Source: Aporhodopirellula rubra (lineage in GTDB: Bacteria; Planctomycetota; Planctomycetia; Pirellulales; Pirellulaceae). Taken from it: a stretch of 64,000 nt of DNA. A model generated the notes under the pieces. It saw only the letters and a program-made list of their open reading frames with translations, had not been told where the DNA came from and did not search any database. This document shows, one piece after another, positions 38,201-45,729 of the stretch (within the stretch, counting starts at the first letter, position 1; the number at the start of each line of letters is the position of its first letter). The stretch spans positions 411,556-475,555 of the forward strand of contig NZ_JACHXU010000001.1 of assembly GCF_014192335.1 (NCBI RefSeq), in the 5' to 3' direction. Position numbers and translations under genes: made by a program.

Positions 38201-38607
38201 ATCTGTTTGATGAATCGCTCGGTTTCATGCCGCAACTGGGGATTTTGGCGTTGTTCGGCATCGTGTTGAATACTGCGATCATCTTTATCGAGTTCGCGGA
38301 TATTTTGGTCAACGAACGGTTGGCCGCGAAGACGCAGACGGTTGCGAGCACTCAGGAAAGTGACCAAGGTGTTAAGCCGCGTCTTACGTTTGACGAACTC
38401 CGCGAGTGTTTGGTCGAAGCGGGCAAGCAGCGGATGTTGCCAATTTTCTTGACCACGGCGACGACGGTCGGTGGTTTGATTCCGTTGGCTCTCAGCGGCG
38501 GGCCGCTCTGGGAAGGTCTCGCGTACTGTATGATTGTCGGTCTGAGTCTAACGACGGCGCTGACGTTGGTGGTGATCCCTGCCTTGTATGCCGCCACGCG
38601 GCGGTGA
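35299..38607 (+). CDS. RND-family efflux pump permease
   Basis: A 1102-aa inner-membrane proton-driven transporter of the HAE1/AcrB type. It begins with the expected first helix (VVSLSLLAMVWGTITFF), then IPRREDPQF and VSTTWPGAPAETVEELITDKIE, the porter-domain opening. Helix clusters appear around residues 355-510 and 930-1100, with GLLVDNAVQVCDQ in the position of the helix-4 motif and IIFIEFADILVNERL near the end. The segment between residues 530 and 570 is a hydrophilic linker. Translation is coupled to the adaptor gene by TAATG. No outer-membrane factor is encoded next door. The substrate is unknown. Confidence 0.93.
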   Translation: MGLPAAAAKYRTIVVSLSLLAMVWGTITFFTIPRREDPQFTIRVCVVSTTWPGAPAETVEELITDKIEQSLISIEEVDITRSTTLTGQSTVFVELEDRIPPSEIQNVWDKVRARVDLVPMPSASVRPIVNDEFGDTSVLLLAVHQTPSHGREEVRREDAYTARQLEVYAEDVQDALRLLPGIAKVEMFGERDEAIYIETDLANWAQLGLTTAQLQSLANERNIIQAGGELDNSSGHYSVKIDGEFNAVQEIEQIASTVRTGSGDNSVPLKQLGLTVTRGVEDPADYLCRYGDESGSSPAVMLGITMKSGASIIDVCNAAKHRVDEMLHVEKRLPPDVGVTAVSDQSMSVEKKISDVIVNVIEAVLIVVVVVYVVVGFRTSFVMAANIPIVVVVAIGLISLFGVELEQISLAALIISLGLLVDNAVQVCDQARSNQIAGMAPFPAAIEGANTLAIPMLVGTLTTMAAFVPMLFSLEGGGKEYVYSLPVTVSTTLALSWVLAMTLCVILAGIFIRAPKTEQPGSPVVAGFRAMQRWVSRFRKSGKTPASPEKTLHRESLPHRVYGVIGGWAVDHYWITLLLTVAMIVGILTLPVSSEFFPEAAGTQFAVKVILPETATITQTSEAAAEVETIIRRLSQQQPDGKSWLRSYRTLVGGGGARWNLSWSPEPKNRSFAEILVRTTDSSVTPQFVERVREVAERGDAALGLSPVVGARVVPVQLALGPPADPLVFRISGNGFADPAILRTAADRLKRIVDAQRETWDVSDSWGIDGYQIRVAVDHDRATLAGVTNSQVAQTLNSYYSGLQLTTFREGDHQVPVYFRLKQSQRESINGLQESFVEGDNGKVPLASIASLEPTFELAKIGRRNMNRTIEVSSRMEPGVTGNDVVSRVLKSDEMRALEASLPVGYWIEPGGSYEESAESGAQMMKSFAISFVLIVLCLIFQYNGWLRPLIILSTLPIALVGAWLGLYLFDESLGFMPQLGILALFGIVLNTAIIFIEFADILVNERLAAKTQTVASTQESDQGVKPRLTFDELRECLVEAGKQRMLPIFLTTATTVGGLIPLALSGGPLWEGLAYCMIVGLSLTTALTLVVIPALYAATRR

Positions 38608-38811
38608 GTTCGAACGGCAAGCCTCTCACACCATGAATGCATTGGCATCGTGTGAACGTTGCGAGTTCAAATAGTGAGGTTGCAGGTTTCTCGTTGCTCG
38701 TTGCTGACGCGTCGGCTGGCGCGTTTGTGTTAGGTTGGTTGCTGACGTCATCGTTGTGTTGGCACGGTGAGTTCGCAGAGGCGAGACGATGGCAAGGTTG
38801 ATTTGTGTTTC

Positions 38812-39618
38812 ATGCATGGCTTGTTCAGGAGACTTGATTTGACAAACACGCACCGCACTCCTGAACACAAAGTGGCTTTGGCTTTCATGGCGCATCCTGA
38901 TGATGCGGAGATGGCATGTGCGGGCACATTGATTCGGCTCGCTCAGGCCGGATGGCAAATTCATATCGCCACCGTGACGGCAGGCGACTGTGGTTCCCAG
39001 ACCATGGGCCCGAGTGAGATCGCACGCGTCCGGATCGCCGAGGGGACACGGGCGGCAGAACTCGCCGGTGCCGAATTTCATTGTCTCGAAGAACCTGACG
39101 GGCGAGTGGTCTATGACCGTCAAGCGTTACAGAAGTCGATCGATCTGTTTCGCCGGATTGCACCCTCGTTGGTCATTACGATGCCGATGTCGGACTATCA
39201 TTCCGATCATGAGATCACCGGCAAATTGGGGCGGGCGGCGAGTTTTGTGTACGCGGCGCCGAACGCGTCGGATGTGCCCGTGCCCGATGACGCGGCGGTG
39301 CCGTTTCTGTACTACTGCGACGGGATGGAAGGACGGGACCGCATGGGAACGCCGATCGAGCCGACCACTTACGTCGACATCACCGAGCAACTCGAACTTA
39401 AGGCATCCATGCTCGCCTGCCATGAGAGTCAACGCGAGTGGCTGCTGTCTCACAACGGGATGGACGATTACCTCGATGCGATGAAACAGCACAGCATCGA
39501 GCGTGGCAGGCAATGCGGTGTCGGTGCGGCGGAAGCGTTCGTTCAACACCGCGGGCACGGTCATCCCGCCGACGACCTGTTGCTAGAAATGTTCGCTCAC
39601 GTCGAGCGAGCACACTAG
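38812..39618 (+). CDS. PIG-L / LmbE family deacetylase
   Basis: A 268-aa zinc-dependent N-acetylglucosamine-type deacetylase fold. The metal motif AHPDDAE lies about 30 residues from the start and the third ligand is in SDYHSDHEITG. Other segments are AGTLIRLAQAGWQIHIATVTAGDCGS, EIARVRIAEGTRAAELAGAEFH and ACHESQREWL. Possible starts are GTG 38767, ATG 38812 and TTG 38839; ATG 38812 is used here without strong ribosome-site support. Substrates of the family range from GlcNAc-inositols to antibiotic precursors; which applies cannot be told. Convergent with leuD. Confidence 0.87.
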   Translation: MHGLFRRLDLTNTHRTPEHKVALAFMAHPDDAEMACAGTLIRLAQAGWQIHIATVTAGDCGSQTMGPSEIARVRIAEGTRAAELAGAEFHCLEEPDGRVVYDRQALQKSIDLFRRIAPSLVITMPMSDYHSDHEITGKLGRAASFVYAAPNASDVPVPDDAAVPFLYYCDGMEGRDRMGTPIEPTTYVDITEQLELKASMLACHESQREWLLSHNGMDDYLDAMKQHSIERGRQCGVGAAEAFVQHRGHGHPADDLLLEMFAHVERAH

Positions 39619-39701
39619 CAACTTAACAGGGGCACCAACGCGAGAGCTTTTCTGCCAATGACGTAGGTGTTTCAAAATAGCTGCGTTCACCACAACGTGG
39701 T

Positions 39702-39721
39702 CCACCGTCTGGAGACGGTGG
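39702..39721. terminator. GC-rich hairpin between convergent genes
   Basis: CCACCGTC and GACGGTGG form a perfect 8-bp stem around TGGA between the PIG-L gene and convergent leuD. There is no T run on either side, so it may be a bidirectional terminator or a dispersed REP-like hairpin. Confidence 0.4.
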
Positions 39722-39742
39722 GGCAACTAAAAAGGAAATGCT

Positions 39743-40336
39743 CTAGCCAACCATCTTGGCTTCGAATTCGCTGATCTTTTCTTCGTGTTGCAGCGTTTCG
39801 GCGATGTCGTCGAGACCACGGAGAAGTTTGTGGCGACGGCTTTGGTCGATTTCGAAGGATCGTTCGAACCCTTCGCCGTCCGACACGGTTTGGTCTTCGA
39901 GGTTAACCGTTAACTGGTACGGGTTGCCTTTGGCCGCTCGTTGGAACAACTCTTCCACATCGGCTTCGCTGAGCACGATCGGCAGCAATCCGTTTTTGAA
40001 TGAGTTGTTGTAGAAGATGTCTGCGAACGAGGGGGCGATGACGGCGCGAAAGCCGTAATCGTCGAGTGCCCACACGGCGTGTTCGCGACTGCTGCCGCTG
40101 CCGAAGTTCTGACGAGCGATCAGGATCGAAGCACCTTTGACGTTGACGCGGTTGAGTTCAAAGTCCGGGTTTTCGGTGGTACCGTCGTCGAGGAAACGCC
40201 AATCGAAAAACAGGAACTGGCCAAAGCCGGTTCGCTCGATCCGTTTGAGGAATTGCTTCGGAATGATCGCGTCGGTGTCCACGTTGGCACGGTCGAGAGT
40301 GGCGACAACGCCTTGATGAATGGTGAAGTTTTGCAT
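39743..40336 (-). CDS. leuD: 3-isopropylmalate dehydratase small subunit
   Basis: Swivelling subunit of the Fe-S hydro-lyase that isomerises 2-isopropylmalate to 3-isopropylmalate in leucine synthesis. The 197-aa length is normal. Motifs are [65 protein letters not shown]. It follows leuC by about 107 bp on the same strand, in the usual CD order. Confidence 0.96.
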   Translation of the reverse strand: MQNFTIHQGVVATLDRANVDTDAIIPKQFLKRIERTGFGQFLFFDWRFLDDGTTENPDFELNRVNVKGASILIARQNFGSGSSREHAVWALDDYGFRAVIAPSFADIFYNNSFKNGLLPIVLSEADVEELFQRAAKGNPYQLTVNLEDQTVSDGEGFERSFEIDQSRRHKLLRGLDDIAETLQHEEKISEFEAKMVG

Positions 40337-40443
40337 GATGGAAGAATGAGGTTAAGCGTTTGACAGATGGCAGGCGAAAAGGACGGGGGAGACTGAAAAC
40401 AGGTGCGGGAGCCTACTCCGTGCACCTGTCGTTCGGACGTCTC

Positions 40444-41901
40444 TTATTTGTAGTCCCACTCGCGGATGTCAACGAAGTGGCCAGCGATGGCAGCGGCAGC
40501 GGCCATCGCGGGGCTGACCAAGTGCGTGCGTCCGCCTTTGCCTTGGCGACCTTCGAAGTTGCGGTTGCTGGTACTGGCACAACGCTCACCAGGAGCGAGT
40601 TTGTCCGGGTTCATTGCCAAACACATGCTGCATCCCGCTTCACGCCAATCCAGTCCTGCTTCGATAAAGATCTTGTCGAGACCTTCCTTCTCGGCTTGGG
40701 CTTTCACCTGACCGCTGCCCGGCACGACCATGGCGCTGACGTTGCTACTGCAGCGATGGCCTTTGACTACGGCGGCGGCGGCACGCAAGTCTTCGATGCG
40801 GGCGTTGGTGCATGAACCGATGAAGACGCGGTTGATTTCGATCTCGGTGATCGGTGTCCCGGCTTTGAGGTCCATGTACTGGAGCGAGAGAGCGGTCGTC
40901 TTTTGCTCGGTCGGGTCCCTCGAATCCCCTGGATCGGGAACTCGTGCATCGATGCTGACGACTTGGCCGGGGTTGGTTCCCCAGGTGACCTGCGGCCGGA
41001 TGTCGGCACCTTGGTAGACATTGCTGCGGTCGTAGGAAGCACCCGCGTCGGTCGGGAGTTTCTTCCAGCGTTCGACGGCGGCGTCAAAATCTTTGGGGGC
41101 TTCCGGACGGCCGCGAAGGTAGTCGAACGTGGTTTGGTCGGGAGCGATCATGCCGGCGCGGGCACCCGCTTCGATCGACATGTTGCAAACGGTCATGCGT
41201 TCTTCCATCGACAACGCGCGGACACAGTCGCCGGTGAACTCGAGCACGTATCCGGTCCCGCCGGCCGTTCCGATCTGACCGATCAGGTACAGGATCATGT
41301 CCTTTGCCGTGACGCCGCGGGGGAGTTCCCCGTCGACACGGAGTTCGAACGTTTGGGGTTTGTATTGCAGCAGGGTTTGCGTGGCCAAAACGTGTTCGAC
41401 TTCGCTGGTGCCGATTCCAAACGCGAGGGCTCCGAAGGCGCCGTGAGTGGCGGTGTGCGAATCGCCACAGACGATCGTCATACCGGGTTGGGTGTAGCCA
41501 TTTTCAGGTCCGATGACGTGCACGATTCCCTGGCGAACGTCGTGGATATCGAACAGGCGGACATCGAACTCTTTACAGTTCTCTCGCAGTGTTTCGATTT
41601 GTTTGCGGCTGATCGGGTCCGCGATCGGCAGGCTCCGGTCGCTCGTTGGGACGTTGTGATCGGGGGTCGCGATGGTGCGTTCGGGGCGACGCACGCGTCG
41701 GTTGTTGATCCGCAAACCCTCAAACGCCTGGGGGCTGGTTACCTCGTGGACGAGGTGCAGGTCGATGTAAAGAATCGACGCTTCGCCTTCGGGAGCGTAA
41801 ACCACATGTTCGTCCCAAATTTTGTCCAGCAACGTACGGTTGCCGGTCGAGACGGAGGTTGAGGCCGGTGCTTCCGCAGCGGCAGCGTTTGAATCAGACA
41901 T
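40444..41901 (-). CDS. leuC: 3-isopropylmalate dehydratase large subunit
   Basis: Fe-S subunit of the isomerase working with LeuD. 485 aa from ATG 41901 ([12 protein letters not shown]), preferred over 41958, which adds an unlikely Cys/Pro leader. The N-terminus has an Ala-rich stretch before [12 protein letters not shown]. Active-site and cluster segments: [31 protein letters not shown] (first Cys), [33 protein letters not shown] (second and third Cys), and [16 protein letters not shown]. No leader peptide or attenuator was recognised in the 300 bp upstream. Confidence 0.96.
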   Translation of the reverse strand: MSDSNAAAAEAPASTSVSTGNRTLLDKIWDEHVVYAPEGEASILYIDLHLVHEVTSPQAFEGLRINNRRVRRPERTIATPDHNVPTSDRSLPIADPISRKQIETLRENCKEFDVRLFDIHDVRQGIVHVIGPENGYTQPGMTIVCGDSHTATHGAFGALAFGIGTSEVEHVLATQTLLQYKPQTFELRVDGELPRGVTAKDMILYLIGQIGTAGGTGYVLEFTGDCVRALSMEERMTVCNMSIEAGARAGMIAPDQTTFDYLRGRPEAPKDFDAAVERWKKLPTDAGASYDRSNVYQGADIRPQVTWGTNPGQVVSIDARVPDPGDSRDPTEQKTTALSLQYMDLKAGTPITEIEINRVFIGSCTNARIEDLRAAAAVVKGHRCSSNVSAMVVPGSGQVKAQAEKEGLDKIFIEAGLDWREAGCSMCLAMNPDKLAPGERCASTSNRNFEGRQGKGGRTHLVSPAMAAAAAIAGHFVDIREWDYK

Positions 41902-42225
41902 CGAGTGGGGCGGGTCAAAACAGGGAAAGCGAGTAGCGAGAACCAATTCTCGCTGCATCGTTCACACTGTCGACACTCAGGCCCAAAATGTCAAGCGAAG
42001 GCAGGCTCCGTGCCCGGTAAACCGGTTTTTGAAAAGGGAGCACTTTGCCGGTGGTAGGCGGGGAATTCTCCGCCGACACTGGATCGCGAGGCCGGTGCCT
42101 TGCGTCCGGTCAGATCGAAACGAGCCGGCGTGTTTTAGGGCCGCTCGTTTCTGGTCGGCTCGCGGTTTCGATCGGCGTCATCGTGAAAGAGTCGCCGATT
42201 ATCTGCTCAGGCCGCCGATTGGTGT
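41902..42225 (-). other. leuC upstream region
   Basis: About 324 bases between the 66-aa gene and leuC. It holds an almost perfect 18-bp palindrome at 42058-42075 centred on GGAATTC (one mismatched pair), which could be an operator or the end of the upstream transcript. No gene is apparent. Confidence 0.4.
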
Positions 42226-42426
42226 TTATACGGGCTCTTCGATGTACTCTTTGACCTGCTCGGTCTGTCCCGGAACGATCCGGGTGATGCTGACCTTCGT
42301 GCGGCGAAGTTCTTCGACTTCGTTGAGCAGTTGCGAGAGCAGGTCGGCAAGTTCGGATCCGGCGTTTTCGCCGATATTCACCATCAATGCTTTGCGGGAA
42401 TTGTAGCTGAGGCCTCGATTGTCCAT
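42226..42426 (-). CDS. small conserved-looking protein of unknown function (66 aa)
   Basis: A 66-aa acidic protein without signal peptide or membrane helix. The middle, ELADLLSQLLNEVEELRRTKV, is strongly amphipathic and suggests a coiled coil; the ends are polar. It sits alone between glmS and leuC on the same strand, 134 bp after glmS. Codon use is like the neighbours and the product is protein-like, which is why it is kept. No family recognised. Confidence 0.5.
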   Translation of the reverse strand: MDNRGLSYNSRKALMVNIGENAGSELADLLSQLLNEVEELRRTKVSITRIVPGQTEQVKEYIEEPV

Positions 42427-42560
42427 GGTGTTACTGTCCGTCGCTGAAGAATAGGGTCGTCGAATAAGAAAAGCCTTGGAAACAGGTGTTCACTAGCTTA
42501 GTCCGGTTATGCCGCCAAAGGAGAAGGATAATCTCAATTTCCTTCCCCACAACTCAAACT

Positions 42561-44414
42561 TTACTCAACCGTTACGCTCTTCGCCAAATTGCGTGGCTTG
42601 TCTACGTCACAACCCCTCAAAACTGCAATATGGTACGAAAGTAATTGCAGTGGTATTACTGATACAATCGGCTGTAGGAACTCGGGAGCTTCGGGAATCA
42701 TGATGACATCGTCCGCGATTTTGCGAATTTCTGTGTCATCGGAGCTCGCGATCGCGATCACGGGGCCGCCTCGCGCTTTGACCTCTTCCATGTTCGACAG
42801 CACTTTGTCGTAGGTCGTGCCGCGGGGCATGATGAAGATGCTCGGCGTGTCTGCGTCGACCAGGGCGATCGGACCGTGCTTCATTTCGGCCGCCGGGTAG
42901 CCTTCGGCGTGGATGTAGCTGATTTCTTTGAGTTTGAGTGCTCCTTCGAGTGCGGTGGGGAAGTTGTACCGCCGTCCGAGGTAAAGCACGTTGGTCGCCG
43001 ATTGATACTTCTCGGCGACTCTCCGGACTTCTGCGTCGCAGGTCAACGCCTGCTCGATCGTCGCAGGCAGACGTCGCAGGTCTTCGATGATTCGGCCGCC
43101 GGTCTCGAAACTCATGTGTCGCATGCGTCCGAAATACAACGCCAACATGGCGAGCACGCAGCACTGGCTGGTGAAGGCTTTGGTACTCGCGACGCCGATT
43201 TCCGGACCCGCGTGCAGGTAAACACCGCCATCGGAGGCCTGTGCGATGGAACTGCCGACGACGTTGCAAATCGCCAGGGTTCGATGTCCTTTCCGTTTGG
43301 TTTCGTTGAGCGCGGCGAGCGTGTCGGCGGTTTCGCCGCTCTGCGTGATCCCGAACACGAGCGTGTTGTTCTCGATGGGAGGATTGCGGTACCGCAGTTC
43401 GCTGGCGTACTCCACGCAGACCGGGATCCGCGCCAATTCCTCAATCATGTATTCGCCGACGAGGGCGGAGTGCCAACTCGTTCCGCACCCGGTCAGGATG
43501 ATCCGTTCGACACCGCGGAGTTGTTGCGGGGTGAGGTTCAGGCCGCCGAAGACGGCCGTCGCGTCTTGATCGTTCAATCGTCCTCGCATCGCGTTGCGAA
43601 GGGCATCGGGTTGCTCGTAGATCTCCTTGAGCATGTAGTGGTCGTAACCGTTCATGCTGACTTCGCCGGAATCCGCTTCCAACGGCTGGATGTTGACGCG
43701 GACTTTCCCGCTGTCTCGGTGGAGGACGGAGAATCCATCGGCGGTCAAAACGGCGAGTTGGTGATCGGCGAGATAGACGATGCGGTCGGTCCGACCGGCG
43801 ATCGGCGACGCGTCACTGGCGACGAAATACTCGCCACGGCCGACTCCGATGACCAGCGGGCTGCCGAAACGTGCGGCGATCATGAATCCAGGCTTATCGC
43901 GAAAAACGATGGCCAGACCATAAGTGCCGCGGAGTTGGGCGATCGCCCATTGGACAGCCGTGACGTAACGAGCGTGCGGTTGGTCTTCGATCGCGGGTGT
44001 GTTGGAGAGGCCTTCGGCGACCAAGTGCGCGATCACTTCGGAATCGGTGGCCGATTTGAAGTGGTAGCCCTTTTCGATCAAGCCGTCCTTGAGAATCTGG
44101 TAGTTCTCGATCACGCCGTTGTGAACCAAAACGACTTCGCCGTCGCCGCCGATATGTGGGTGGGCGTTTTCCTCGGTTGCCGGTCCGTGGGTGGCCCAGC
44201 GGGTGTGTCCGAGACCGAGCGTGCCTGGGGGCGGAGTGCCCAAACGATCGGCGAGTGATTGAATCCGGCCGACGGAACGCGTTACCGCGATGTCATCTTC
44301 GCAAACGATCGCGACTCCGGCACTGTCGTAGCCGCGATATTCCAACCGACGGAGTCCGTCGATGAGAAATTCAGCCGCGTCTTCGCTGCCGACGTATCCA
44401 ACAATTCCGCACAT
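42561..44414 (-). CDS. glmS: glucosamine-6-phosphate synthase (isomerising)
   Basis: Makes glucosamine-6-phosphate from fructose-6-phosphate and glutamine, the first step toward peptidoglycan and lipopolysaccharide amino sugars. 617 aa from ATG 44414, which gives the mature N-terminal nucleophile Cys2 (MCGIVGYVG). The glutaminase part contains LGLGHTRWATHG and NGVIENY; the two SIS domains follow with GCGTSWHSALVGEYMIEELA, ITQSGETADTLAAL and LYLGRRYNFPTALEGALKLKEISYIHAE. It ends in the usual LAKSVTVE. The frame extends upstream to 44456 but the Cys2 rule fixes the start. No glmS ribozyme was recognised upstream. Confidence 0.97.
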   Translation of the reverse strand: MCGIVGYVGSEDAAEFLIDGLRRLEYRGYDSAGVAIVCEDDIAVTRSVGRIQSLADRLGTPPPGTLGLGHTRWATHGPATEENAHPHIGGDGEVVLVHNGVIENYQILKDGLIEKGYHFKSATDSEVIAHLVAEGLSNTPAIEDQPHARYVTAVQWAIAQLRGTYGLAIVFRDKPGFMIAARFGSPLVIGVGRGEYFVASDASPIAGRTDRIVYLADHQLAVLTADGFSVLHRDSGKVRVNIQPLEADSGEVSMNGYDHYMLKEIYEQPDALRNAMRGRLNDQDATAVFGGLNLTPQQLRGVERIILTGCGTSWHSALVGEYMIEELARIPVCVEYASELRYRNPPIENNTLVFGITQSGETADTLAALNETKRKGHRTLAICNVVGSSIAQASDGGVYLHAGPEIGVASTKAFTSQCCVLAMLALYFGRMRHMSFETGGRIIEDLRRLPATIEQALTCDAEVRRVAEKYQSATNVLYLGRRYNFPTALEGALKLKEISYIHAEGYPAAEMKHGPIALVDADTPSIFIMPRGTTYDKVLSNMEEVKARGGPVIAIASSDDTEIRKIADDVIMIPEAPEFLQPIVSVIPLQLLSYHIAVLRGCDVDKPRNLAKSVTVE

Positions 44415-44865
44415 CTTGTATAGGCCTTCGTCAAACTGGCGTCGCGAGCGAAACACGCTGTTCTCGCGGTCGCGGCAGTTCTCGTGTGAAGTGAATGATT
44501 TATGAAAGCATCGTCACGGTTCCATTGGGGAAACGTAATTAGTCAGGGTTTCGCAACTCTGAATGCTCGCGTCAAGGCCGAGGATGATACTGGCCCGTTT
44601 AGGGGGTATGTTAAGCCAGGCACGCTCGTTTTGCAATTTACTTTTTAAATCGCCTTGTAGTACGGTTTTTACGGCCCGATGGGTGTCGGGCGGCCGTCGG
44701 TCTCACGCGAGACGCTGAATGTCTCCGCTGAATGTCTCCGCTTAGTTTCTTTGGGCACTCGTGTGGCTAGAGGCGTCGGGCACTTCGAGTTGCTGTGCCA
44801 GCCTTGTCGCTGGGGCATCGCGGGGACAGTTCGGGGCTCTTTTTTACCAACATGGATTTACCGTC
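44415..44865. other. divergent region between glmS and the DUF502 gene
   Basis: About 450 bases, in part AT-richer than its surroundings around 44620-44660. No gene recognised. It contains a direct 13-bp repeat CGCTGAATGTCTC (44713-44725 and 44726-44738), annotated separately. Confidence 0.5.
44713..44738. repeat. tandem 13-bp repeat upstream of the DUF502 gene
   Basis: Two exact abutting copies of CGCTGAATGTCTC, the second followed by CGCTT, a partial third. A related sequence built on TCTCTCCGCTGAACG occurs at about 45660-45688, upstream of the next gene, so the motif flanks the DUF502 gene on both sides. Confidence 0.7.
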
Positions 44866-45513
44866 GTGAAGAAACATGTCACCCGGCACCTCTCGTTTTT
44901 ACGAGCGACCGCGATCGGCGGGATTTTCTTTTTATTGCCGTTCGCCGTTTTATGCTTTTTCCTAGGGCAGATCGCTCAGGTGGTGGTCGCGATCGCGGTC
45001 CAGATCCAGCCGATTTTACGAGACTATCTCGGGATCAATCACGTCACCGGGTACGCGTTGATTTTTGCCATCGCGTTGTTGCTGATCATCCTGGCGTGCT
45101 TCATCGCCGGGATGCTGGCCAGCCGCTCGGTGGCGAAGCAGTTCACCGGATGGGTCGAAAAGTACCTGTTGATGATGTTCCCGCGGTACGCAATTTTCAA
45201 AGAACAACTCAGCGGGAACATTGGTGGTGACATTTCGAAAAACCGCCTCAAACCGGTGCACGTGCGTCTGGAGGGTTATTCCCGAATCGCCTTCGAGGTC
45301 GAGCGATCGAGCGAATCTGACGCGGTCGGGCATGCCGAATTGGTGACGGTGTTTTTGCCAGGTTCACCGGATCCGTGGAATGGGACCGTGATCAATGTGA
45401 CGCCCGATCGAATCGAGCCGATCACGTCGCCCTTCCCCGACGTCTTGGGGGCGTTCGAAAAGCTCGGCCTCGATTCACAGAAGATCTTGCGTGGTGAATC
45501 AGTGCACGGCTAA
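44866..45513 (+). CDS. DUF502 family membrane protein
   Basis: A 215-aa protein from GTG 44866 (MKKHVTRHLSFLRATAIGG), which gives the family's usual N-terminus; the frame is open from 44761 but the extra part is not family-like. Two membrane helices (GGIFFLLPFAVLCFFLG and GYALIFAIALLLIILACFIAGML) are followed by a soluble C-terminal domain with YAIFKEQ, VTVFLPGSPDPWNGTV and VTPDRIEP. The family is widespread and uncharacterised, and an envelope role is likely. Confidence 0.82.
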   Translation: MKKHVTRHLSFLRATAIGGIFFLLPFAVLCFFLGQIAQVVVAIAVQIQPILRDYLGINHVTGYALIFAIALLLIILACFIAGMLASRSVAKQFTGWVEKYLLMMFPRYAIFKEQLSGNIGGDISKNRLKPVHVRLEGYSRIAFEVERSSESDAVGHAELVTVFLPGSPDPWNGTVINVTPDRIEPITSPFPDVLGAFEKLGLDSQKILRGESVHG

Positions 45514-45563
45514 CACCAGACTCGGCCAGAGGGGGGAGTCGTCGGTCAGAGAACGACGCACGG

Positions 45564-45605
45564 GGGCTGTGGATATCCGAGACGGGGCTGGGGATATCCG
45601 CGACG
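45564..45605. repeat. tandem 21-bp repeat with palindromic core
   Basis: Two abutting copies (45564-45584 and 45585-45605) differing at two positions, each starting GGGCTG and containing the palindrome GGATATCC. The 21-bp period equals two helical turns, so the cores face the same side of the helix. They lie about 125 bp before the 529-aa membrane protein gene and may be an operator pair. Confidence 0.65.
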
Positions 45606-45658
45606 CTCTGCTCTGTTTATCCTATTAAGCAGCTGTTTTTGTCATTAGAGAACTCGCC

Positions 45659-45688
45659 ATTCTCTCCGCTGAACGTTCTCTCCGCTGG
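45659..45688. repeat. short direct repeat TCTCTCCGCTG
   Basis: TCTCTCCGCTG occurs twice with a 15-bp spacing (ATTCTCTCCGCTGAACG, then TTCTCTCCGCTGGGC), about 42 bp before the next start codon. It resembles the 13-bp repeat upstream of the DUF502 gene. Confidence 0.6.
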
Positions 45689-45729
45689 GCTGGTTCGCCG
45701 CCATTTCCGGTCAGTCAGGTTCTATCGCG

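Noticed and set aside
38640..38700. A possible tRNA T-loop (GAGTTCAAAT)
   Set aside because: No matching acceptor, anticodon or D-arm pairing around it.
42876..44258. A 460-codon plus-strand open frame opposite glmS
   Set aside because: Antisense to glmS, no recognisable family; another codon shadow.
44415..44865. A glmS ribozyme in the glmS leader
   Set aside because: The ribozyme is known mainly from Firmicutes and no core sequence was seen.
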